Assembly: GCA_017645945.1 (NCBI GenBank)
Contig: JAGCNL010000077.1
Span: 1-64,000 of the forward strand
Direction: 5' to 3'
Source: Salinivirgaceae bacterium
Lineage (GTDB): Bacteria > Bacteroidota > Bacteroidia > Bacteroidales > SZUA-534
DNA length: 64,000 nt
Position 1 is the first letter of the stretch; every line of letters starts with the position of its first letter. The notes under the pieces are model-generated. The model searched no databases. It saw nothing but the letters and a program-made list of their open reading frames with translations, and was not told the DNA's origin. A program made the position numbers and the translations under genes. Of this stretch, positions 35,749-42,623 are shown in pieces.

Positions 35749-35803
35749 ACTGATTGAATGCTTATTTCTCCATTCTGCGGAGATTTTCACGCATTCAATT
35801 AGT
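35749..35803. other. Stem-loop element between rpiB and gldA
   Basis: ACTGATTGAATGC (35749-35761) pairs with GCATTCAATTAGT (35791-35803), with one G:U pair. A second inner stem CTCC/GGAG (35768-35771 and 35779-35782) sits in the loop. No T run follows, so it is not a typical terminator. CAATTAGTC words recur just downstream. Confidence 0.55.
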
Positions 35804-35830
35804 CCGTCAATCAATTAGTCACGCATTGCC

Positions 35831-36742
35831 ATGTCCATCGAGATAAAAAATCTGACAAAGTGCTACGGCGAGCAGAAAGCCCTCGACGATGTGTCGTTCT
35901 CGGTGGGCAGCGGGACCATTGTGGGTTTTCTCGGACCGAACGGAGCCGGAAAATCAACGCTGATGAAGACCATCACGGGGCTTGTGTCGCCAACGGCGGG
36001 GCAGGTTCTGGTGAATGGCATCGATGTTGCGGAAAATCCGATGGCCGTGCGCCAAATGATTGGCTATCTGCCCGAGAACAATCCGCTCTACATGGACATG
36101 TATGTGCGTGAATATCTGGAGCATGTGGCCAACATCTACCATCTTGACAATGTGAGCCATGTTGTTGCCGAGGTGATTGAGCGCACAGGGCTTACACCCG
36201 AATGCAGGAAAAAAATCGGCGAACTGTCGAAAGGCTATAAGCAGCGCGTGGGGCTGGCCCAGGCTATAATCCACAATCCGCAGGTGTTGATTCTCGACGA
36301 GCCCACCACCGGTCTCGACCCCAACCAGATTGTCGAAATACGCAATTTGATTCTTGAACTCGGCCGCGAGAAGACAATAGTGCTCTCAACCCACATAATG
36401 CAGGAGGTGCAAGCCATCTGCCACCAAATTGTGATACTGAATCATGGCCATATTGTGGCCGACGGCGACGCCGCGCACATTCAGCAACTTGCTGATTCAA
36501 AGCGACAACAGGTGGAAGTTGAATTTAATATCGACATTGATGAAGAAATGTTGCGGCAAATTGTTAACATTGTATCGGCAAACAAATCGGGAGACCGAAC
36601 GTATATAGTTGAGTCGGAATCAGACAACGACCTGCGGCAGGAGATTTTCAATTTTGCCGTACAGCACGGGCTGACAGTCTTGTCGATGCAGGCTCGGCAG
36701 AAGACGATTGAGGATGTCTTCCATGAGTTGACAAAAGAATAG
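35831..36742 (+). CDS. gldA: ABC transporter ATP-binding protein, GldA-like
   Basis: This 303-residue ATPase subunit has Walker A GPNGAGKST, a Q-loop region YLPENNPLYMDMYVREYL, signature LSKGYKQRVGLAQA, Walker B VLILDEPTTGLDP and the H-switch STHIMQEV. The C-terminal extension (about 220-303) is typical of GldA, first found through gliding motility in Flavobacterium; it is widespread in non-gliding Bacteroidota. The membrane partner genes (GldF/GldG type) are not adjacent here, so its transporter role is inferred from the family. An exporter function is likely. Confidence 0.85.
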   Translation: MSIEIKNLTKCYGEQKALDDVSFSVGSGTIVGFLGPNGAGKSTLMKTITGLVSPTAGQVLVNGIDVAENPMAVRQMIGYLPENNPLYMDMYVREYLEHVANIYHLDNVSHVVAEVIERTGLTPECRKKIGELSKGYKQRVGLAQAIIHNPQVLILDEPTTGLDPNQIVEIRNLILELGREKTIVLSTHIMQEVQAICHQIVILNHGHIVADGDAAHIQQLADSKRQQVEVEFNIDIDEEMLRQIVNIVSANKSGDRTYIVESESDNDLRQEIFNFAVQHGLTVLSMQARQKTIEDVFHELTKE

Positions 36743-36766
36743 GAACACTCTAAAAATGAATGCGAT

Positions 36767-37297
36767 ATGTCAATATTAGATGCAACAAACAAGCCGAAAA
36801 ACATTCTCGAACTTCTATCGTTCGACTTGACAAAATTCTTTGCCGATAACGACTATTGCGAGATTCAGAGCAAAGACATAGAAGGCGTTTTCATGGTTGA
36901 ATTCGAAAAGGAATTCCCGCTTGTCGAACTGGGAATGTTTGAGAAGGTGGTGTTCCGTCTGTTCAACGACAAAAACAATATAAACGGCAGCAACCATATC
37001 AATGTCACAATGCCGGCAAACCCAAGGTATGTGACAGGCGCAAAAGCGAAAACACTTATCAATTCGCTCTACAACGTCTATGGCTACGACGACGACCGCA
37101 AGGGCGAATGGGATGATGCCGACATGAATGCGTTTGCCGACAAAGACCTTGAGCGCCAATGGACCATAGGCAACGACAAGTGCGTTTATGCCGTCAAACT
37201 CTCCTACACCGAGAAACGCGGCCTGATTCTGAAAATATTTTTCTTCAACAGACTCATGGAGTCTTTGAACAAAGAAGATGAGCAATCTTATTATTGA
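36767..37297 (+). CDS. Conserved hypothetical protein upstream of coaX
   Basis: This 176-residue soluble protein has no signal peptide and no motif I can name. It is mixed alpha/beta and rich in Asp, Asn and Lys, with blocks FMVEFEKEFPLVELGMFEKV and YGYDDDRKGEWDDADMNAFA. Its last 20 bases overlap the start of coaX, so the two are translationally coupled, which makes a link to coenzyme A synthesis or its control conceivable. That link is only positional. Confidence 0.6.
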   Translation: MSILDATNKPKNILELLSFDLTKFFADNDYCEIQSKDIEGVFMVEFEKEFPLVELGMFEKVVFRLFNDKNNINGSNHINVTMPANPRYVTGAKAKTLINSLYNVYGYDDDRKGEWDDADMNAFADKDLERQWTIGNDKCVYAVKLSYTEKRGLILKIFFFNRLMESLNKEDEQSYY

Positions 37298-37997
37298 TGA
37301 AGGCAACAGCCGCTGCAAGGCGTATGTTTTTGAAAACAACGCAATTGTGGAGCGCGAAACAGGCTCGGAGATTAGCAAAGAGCTACTCACCAGCCTTGTC
37401 AGCAAGCATAATGTCAGCAAGATAATAAGCACCTCAACGCGGCGGGCTGAATTTGAACTTCCTGCAGAACTGCCGCACACCAGCCATGTGCGGTTCAATG
37501 CACAAACCAAACTGCCGATAACCATCGATTACAAAACTCCAGAAACGCTTGGCCGCGACCGTATTGCCGCAGCTGTTGGCGCTCGTTCGCTGCTGCCCGA
37601 AACCAATGTGCTGATAATTGACATGGGCACCGCTATCACTATCGATTTTATTGACAATCAAGGTGTTTATCATGGCGGAATCATATCGCCAGGCGCAACA
37701 ATGCGCGCCCGCGCCATGAACCAATTCACGGGCTGCCTGCCGCTGGTTGAGCTGCCTGCAAACGCCGAACTGACGGGAAAAAGCACCGAGGAGGCCCTGC
37801 AATTCGGTATTTTAAATGGTATAAGATTTGAGATTGACGGCTACATCAGCCGATACATGCATCTTTACGAGGGACTGCAAGTTATTGTCACGGGCGGCGA
37901 CGCGGAACTCATCGACCACAAAAGAGTGAGCATAATTTTTGAGCCGGACCTTGTGTCCATCGGACTTAACGGCATTCTTTCCTATCTGAACAGATAA
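37278..37997 (+). CDS. coaX: Type III pantothenate kinase
   Basis: CoaX phosphorylates pantothenate, the first committed step of coenzyme A synthesis, and unlike type I/II enzymes is not inhibited by CoA. The 239 residues fit the family. The ASKHA-type phosphate motif is DEGNSRCKAYVFE (residues 6-18). ETLGRDRIAAAVGA is the pantothenate-binding block with the catalytic aspartate. MGTAITIDFIDNQGVYHGG and GIISPGATMRARAMNQFTG follow, with a second phosphate motif IVTGGDAELI near the end. It overlaps the gene upstream. Confidence 0.95.
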   Translation: MSNLIIDEGNSRCKAYVFENNAIVERETGSEISKELLTSLVSKHNVSKIISTSTRRAEFELPAELPHTSHVRFNAQTKLPITIDYKTPETLGRDRIAAAVGARSLLPETNVLIIDMGTAITIDFIDNQGVYHGGIISPGATMRARAMNQFTGCLPLVELPANAELTGKSTEEALQFGILNGIRFEIDGYISRYMHLYEGLQVIVTGGDAELIDHKRVSIIFEPDLVSIGLNGILSYLNR

Positions 37998-38046
37998 CCC
38001 AGCTGCCAGTCGCTGATTTTTTATCTGTTTGCTTTTCTTATCGCCT

Positions 38047-38066
38047 AATTACTAACTCCTAAATCC
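38047..38066 (-). repeat. Short intergenic repeat words
   Basis: The reverse complement contains TAGGATTTAGGAGTTAG, the same type of word as the repeats after tsaD at 5899. Only about two units are present, between coaX and kdsB. Confidence 0.5.
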
Positions 38067-38104
38067 TACATTTTTTAGTAAATTTGGCGCAAAATTTACA
38101 ATCA

Positions 38105-38860
38105 ATGGTTGTATTAGGTATCATTCCCGCCCGTTACGCGTCATCGCGGTTTCCGGGCAAGCCGTTGGCCGACATTGGCGGAAAGCCAATGGTGCAGCGG
38201 GTTTTTGAGCAGGCGTCGAAGGCGCTTGAGCACGTGGTTGTGGCCACCGACGACCAACGCATCTACGACGCTGTGCTGGCGTTCGGCGGAAAGGTTGTTA
38301 TGACGTCGGACAAGCACCCGAGCGGCACCGACCGCTGCGCTGAAGCCGTGCTCAAGTTCGAGCAGGACTATCATCAAACGGTTGACGTGGTCATCAACAT
38401 TCAGGGCGACGAGCCTTTCATCGCCGAAAGGCAGATTAAACTGCTGGCCGGGCTTTTTGCCGACAGTCAGGTGCAGATTGCCACGCTCATCAAGCCGGTT
38501 GACAACGAACAGACGCTCTTCAACCCCAACAAGCCGAAGGTGGTTGTGGACAAGAACGGCAAGGCGCTGTTGTTCAGCCGTCAGACCATTCCGCACATCC
38601 GCGGAAGCGAACCGAAAGAGTGGCTGGCAAAGCACGCATTTTTCCAACATATCGGAATGTACGGCTACAGAAAGGATACTTTGTTGGAAATCACGAAATT
38701 AAGCAAGAGTAGCCTTGAGACAGCCGAATCGCTTGAGCAATTGCGGTGGCTCGAGAATGGCTACCCGATTCAGACGGCCGTCACTTCCGACGAAGGGCTG
38801 TCGGTTGACACCCCTGAAGACCTTGAACAGATTCTTAAACTTTTTAACAACAAAAAATAA
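38105..38860 (+). CDS. kdsB: CMP-Kdo synthetase
   Basis: KdsB activates 3-deoxy-manno-octulosonate with CTP for lipopolysaccharide inner-core synthesis. Using the ATG at 38105 (rather than an upstream TTG at 38084) gives 251 residues and the standard start VVLGIIPARYASSRFPGKPL. Other conserved blocks are VVATDDQRIYDAV, SGTDRCAEA, VVINIQGDEPFI and AFFQHIGMYGYRKDTLLEI. TAAATTTG at 38079-38086 is a good -7 box. The last base of its stop codon is the first base of the purD ATG. The gene indicates a Gram-negative, LPS-bearing envelope. Confidence 0.96.
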   Translation: MVVLGIIPARYASSRFPGKPLADIGGKPMVQRVFEQASKALEHVVVATDDQRIYDAVLAFGGKVVMTSDKHPSGTDRCAEAVLKFEQDYHQTVDVVINIQGDEPFIAERQIKLLAGLFADSQVQIATLIKPVDNEQTLFNPNKPKVVVDKNGKALLFSRQTIPHIRGSEPKEWLAKHAFFQHIGMYGYRKDTLLEITKLSKSSLETAESLEQLRWLENGYPIQTAVTSDEGLSVDTPEDLEQILKLFNNKK

Positions 38861-40137
38861 TGAACGTCTTGATTATTGGCTCGGGCGGCCGCGAGCACGC
38901 CATTGCGTGGAAAGTGTCGCAAAGCAAGAAACTGTCGAACCTGTACATTGCGCCGGGCAACGCCGGAACAGCCGCTGTGGGCACCAACGTGCCTATCAAG
39001 GTTACTGATTTTCAGGCCATCAGCGAGTTTGTGAAAAAGAACGGCATCGACCTTGTGGTTGTGGGTCCCGAAGAGCCGCTTGTCAAAGGCATTGCCGATT
39101 TTCTGGCTGCTGACACCGACACAAAAAACGTTGGTGTTGTGGGCGCTTCGGCTGAAGGCGCGCAACTCGAAGGCAGCAAGGAATTCGCCAAACAGTTTAT
39201 GCAGAAGCACGGCATCCCGACAGCCGCCTACCGCAGTTTCACAAAGGACACCGTGGCCGACGGCAAGCGTTTTCTTGAGACACTGAAAGCCCCTTACGTT
39301 TTGAAGGCCGACGGACTGGCTGCAGGCAAGGGCGTTCTGATAATCAACGACTTGAAAGAAGCACAAGACAGCCTTGAGACAATGCTCGACGGACAGTTCG
39401 GCTCGGCATCGGCAAAGGTTGTGATTGAAGAGTTCCTGTCGGGAATCGAGTGCTCGTTCTTTGTGCTGACCGACGGCCGCGACTACGTGTTGCTGCCCGA
39501 AGCCAAAGACTACAAGCGCATCGGTGAGCACGACACCGGCCTGAACACCGGCGGTATGGGTGCCGTTTCACCCGTTCCGTTCTGCACCGACGAGTTCAAA
39601 CAGAAAGTCATCACGCGCATCATCGAGCCGACAATCAAAGGCTTGCGCGAAGACAATATCGACTACCGCGGATTCATCTTCTTCGGTCTGATAAAATGTG
39701 GCAACGACCCGTTTGTGATTGAGTACAACGTGCGTATGGGCGACCCCGAAACGGAAGTTGTCATTCCGCGCCTTGACTGCGACCTGCTCGACCTGCTCAA
39801 CGCCACCGCTCAACGCCGCCTTGCCGGTATGAAAGCCGAAATGAAGGCGCAGACAGCCATAACGGTTGTTATGGTTTCGGGCGGATATCCTGAAAGTTAC
39901 AAGAAAGGATTCGAGATTACGGGCCTTGACAGCGTGACTGAAAGCACCGTCTTCCACGCCGGAACCAAACCCGACTCTGGCCGCGTGCTCACCGACGGCG
40001 GACGCGTTCTGGCCGTGACATCGCTTGCCGACGGCATTCAGCCCGCGCTCGACAAGTCGTACCGCAGCATCAGCGGCATAAAATTCGACGGCGCATATTT
40101 CCGTCGCGACATCGGTCAAGACCTTCAAAAACTGTAA
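38860..40137 (+). CDS. purD: Phosphoribosylamine-glycine ligase
   Basis: PurD joins glycine to phosphoribosylamine, the second step of purine synthesis. The 425 residues show the family order: N-terminal GSGGREHAIAWKVSQS, the ATP-grasp core KADGLAAGKGVLI, FGSASAKVVIEEFLSGIECS and TGLNTGGMGAVSPVPF, then the metal-binding NVRMGDPETEVVIPRL. The C-terminal domain includes VVMVSGGYPESYKKGFEI. It overlaps kdsB by one base and is followed three bases later by a membrane protein gene, with the AIR synthase gene after that, so the run is probably one operon. Confidence 0.97.
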   Translation: MNVLIIGSGGREHAIAWKVSQSKKLSNLYIAPGNAGTAAVGTNVPIKVTDFQAISEFVKKNGIDLVVVGPEEPLVKGIADFLAADTDTKNVGVVGASAEGAQLEGSKEFAKQFMQKHGIPTAAYRSFTKDTVADGKRFLETLKAPYVLKADGLAAGKGVLIINDLKEAQDSLETMLDGQFGSASAKVVIEEFLSGIECSFFVLTDGRDYVLLPEAKDYKRIGEHDTGLNTGGMGAVSPVPFCTDEFKQKVITRIIEPTIKGLREDNIDYRGFIFFGLIKCGNDPFVIEYNVRMGDPETEVVIPRLDCDLLDLLNATAQRRLAGMKAEMKAQTAITVVMVSGGYPESYKKGFEITGLDSVTESTVFHAGTKPDSGRVLTDGGRVLAVTSLADGIQPALDKSYRSISGIKFDGAYFRRDIGQDLQKL

Positions 40138-40140
40138 GAT

Positions 40141-41118
40141 ATGTTATTAAGACTGTTCAAGAGCAACTCGCCTGTAATGCACCTGTTCACGGTGGCCATA
40201 GCCGTGCTGCTCTGGCTGCCCATCTTCAGCAACCCGCAGTGGACGCCGTCCATCACCGATGGTTCAATTTTCTTCCAGAACATTAGGCAACTGCTGCTGC
40301 CCAACCCATGGACGGCACAGATAATAGCCTTTGTGCTGATGCTGATAGAAGCTTTCCTGCTTCTCCGCATCGACTTGAAGTTCATTATTGTGGAAGACAA
40401 GGTGATAATGCCACCGCTGTTCTATGTGCTGATAGTCAGTATGTTGGCGCGAAATTACAACGTGCTGCCCGTAATGCTGGCCAACCTGCTACTGATGCTG
40501 ACCATAATGCGGACATTCAACAGTGAGCGCCTCTCCGAACAGAAACGATACTATTTCGAGAGCGGTCTGCTCATTGGTTTGGGCTCGCTGCTGTTCCCGC
40601 CACTGATGGTGATGATGCTGTTTGTACTTGCAACACAGTTTGTTATACGATACTTCGACATCCGCGAGTTCCTTGCGTCAGTGCTGGGCTTTGTACTGCC
40701 CACATTCTTCTATATTTTCGGAATGTTCATGTTCGACGAGCAGGATTTGTTCTGGGCACGTCTCGGGCAAGTTTTTGACACACAAGAATTTACCCTGCAC
40801 CTTAACATTGTCCAGATATGCGCCATCTGCTATATGGCACTGTTTGCTCTGATGGCGCTGATTGTGATGTCGCAGTACATCCGTATGTACAAGGTGACGA
40901 CGCGGAAATATTTCATGCTGTTTTTCTGGCTGATAATCATATCGGTAGCTGGATTTTTCGCGGTGCCATGCGCAGGTCTCACAATGCTGGCATTCCTGGC
41001 AATTGCGCTGGCCTTCATCACATCGCTCTACTTTATGCAGATTCGCCGCAACGCCATTGGCGAAATTCTGCTTCTATTGCTGATAATCAGTTCATTTTTA
41101 GTGGTTTATCTTTTCTAA
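40141..41118 (+). CDS. Multi-pass membrane protein (possibly DUF6427)
   Basis: This 325-residue protein has about nine to ten membrane helices. It starts MLLRLFKSNSPV, a start I associate with a Bacteroidota-only family labelled DUF6427, but that is a recollection, not a search. Charged residues are few and no catalytic motif is visible (loops include NSERLSEQKRYYFESG and FDEQDLFWARLG). It sits between purD and the AIR synthase gene with gaps of 3 and 9 bases, so it is very likely co-transcribed with purine genes. Its role is unknown. Confidence 0.65.
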   Translation: MLLRLFKSNSPVMHLFTVAIAVLLWLPIFSNPQWTPSITDGSIFFQNIRQLLLPNPWTAQIIAFVLMLIEAFLLLRIDLKFIIVEDKVIMPPLFYVLIVSMLARNYNVLPVMLANLLLMLTIMRTFNSERLSEQKRYYFESGLLIGLGSLLFPPLMVMMLFVLATQFVIRYFDIREFLASVLGFVLPTFFYIFGMFMFDEQDLFWARLGQVFDTQEFTLHLNIVQICAICYMALFALMALIVMSQYIRMYKVTTRKYFMLFFWLIIISVAGFFAVPCAGLTMLAFLAIALAFITSLYFMQIRRNAIGEILLLLLIISSFLVVYLF

Positions 41119-41127
41119 TTTAACGAT

Positions 41128-42297
41128 ATGAATAATACAGAACGATACAATCTGCGCGGCGTTTCGGCATCGAAGGAAGACGTGCACAACGCCATCAAAA
41201 ACATCGATAAAGGCCTGTACCCCAAGGCTTTCTGCAAGATTATCCCCGACATTTTGGGCGGCGACCCCGACTACTGCAACATTATGCACGCCGACGGTGC
41301 TGGAACCAAATCGAGCCTGGCCTACCTGTATTGGAAGGAAACGGGCGATTTGAGCGTCTGGAAGGGCATTGCGCAGGACGCGCTGATTATGAACATCGAC
41401 GACCTGCTCTGCGTGGGCGCCGTGGATAACATTCTGGTTTCGAGCACTATAGGCCGCAACAAAATGCTTGTTCCTGGCGAAGTGATTTCGGCCATCATCA
41501 ACGGCACCGACGAGTTGCTTGCCGAACTGCGCCAAATGGGCGTGGGCGTGTATGCAACTGGCGGCGAGACTGCCGACGTGGGCGACCTGGTGCGCACCAT
41601 CATTGTCGACAGCACGGTAACCTGCCGTATGCGTCGCGCCGACGTCATCAACAACGCCAACATCAAGGCTGGCGATGTGATTGTGGGCCTTGCATCGTTC
41701 GGTCAGGCCACATACGAGAAAGAATACAACGGCGGTATGGGCAGCAACGGACTGACAAGCGCCCGCCACGATGTGTTCGCCAAATATCTGGCCGAAAAAT
41801 ATCCTGAAAGTTACGATGCCGCCGTGCCCGACGAGTTGGTTTACAGCGGCAAACTGAAACTCACCGACAGCGTTGACGGCTCGCCGCTCAATGCCGGAAA
41901 ACTCGTGCTGTCGCCCACACGCACCTATGCGCCCGTTGTGAAGCGCCTTTTAGACGAACTTCGTCCGCGCATCCACGGTATGGTGCACTGCTCTGGCGGC
42001 GCACAGACCAAAGTGCTGCATTTTGTCGATGGCGTTCACGTTGTGAAAGACAACCTGTTCCCAGTTCCGCCGCTGTTCCGCACAATCAAAGAGCAAAGCG
42101 GCACCGACTGGCGCGAAATGTACAAGGTGTTCAATATGGGCCACCGCTTGGAAGTCTATCTCGACAAGGCTGACGCACAAAAGGTTATCGAAATCTCGAA
42201 ATCGTTCGGCATCGATGCGCAGATTATCGGCCACATTGAGCCATCGGACCACACCTGGCTGACAATCAAGAGCGAATTTGGCGAGTTTACTTATTAA
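41128..42297 (+). CDS. purM: AIR synthase, PurM family
   Basis: PurM closes the ring of formylglycinamidine ribonucleotide to give aminoimidazole ribonucleotide in purine synthesis. The 389-residue protein is longer than the roughly 345-residue enterobacterial form and belongs to the divergent type found in Bacteroidota. Family features include MHADGAGTKSSLAYLYWKET (phosphate/ATP region), ALIMNIDDLLCVGAVDNILV, GVGVYATGGETADVGDLVRT and the C-terminal HCSGGAQTKVLHFVDG. With purD nearby it points to a purine operon. The restriction-modification genes start 327 bases downstream. Confidence 0.92.
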   Translation: MNNTERYNLRGVSASKEDVHNAIKNIDKGLYPKAFCKIIPDILGGDPDYCNIMHADGAGTKSSLAYLYWKETGDLSVWKGIAQDALIMNIDDLLCVGAVDNILVSSTIGRNKMLVPGEVISAIINGTDELLAELRQMGVGVYATGGETADVGDLVRTIIVDSTVTCRMRRADVINNANIKAGDVIVGLASFGQATYEKEYNGGMGSNGLTSARHDVFAKYLAEKYPESYDAAVPDELVYSGKLKLTDSVDGSPLNAGKLVLSPTRTYAPVVKRLLDELRPRIHGMVHCSGGAQTKVLHFVDGVHVVKDNLFPVPPLFRTIKEQSGTDWREMYKVFNMGHRLEVYLDKADAQKVIEISKSFGIDAQIIGHIEPSDHTWLTIKSEFGEFTY

Positions 42298-42623
42298 CTG
42301 ATTAATAGATTGATAGATTAATATAATAATAACCACAATAGATTTGCAAGAAACAGAGAGTATAATAATTTGAATATTAAATAATTTGAGCTTTACGCTC
42401 TTATTCTCACTTGGATAAATCTGGTAAATTTTGACGACACGAGGATAAGCAAGCGAGGGGTTCACGTCTTCGGGCGTGAGCCATTTCGTGCTTATTAGTG
42501 TCAACGGTCTTACCAGAGCCTTCCAAGTTAATAAGCGGACAAACGAGGTGGCGAACGCTTTTCTTTTTTCAAGTGCTTATTGATGAGAAATGGGTGAAAT
42601 GCTCCTCAGCAAAGCACTAAAAG
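42298..42623. other. Gene-free gap with inverted GCTTATT words
   Basis: No convincing gene is visible in these 326 bases. The left third is very AT-rich. At 42444-42600 the word GCTTATT occurs twice forward (about 42490 and 42580) and its complement twice (AATAAGC about 42531, ATAAGC about 42445). A small stem TCACG-tcttcggg-CGTGA lies near 42463-42480. Reading the minus strand gives a short frame but no recognisable protein. It may hold regulatory RNA or the remains of an insertion next to the restriction genes. Confidence 0.4.
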
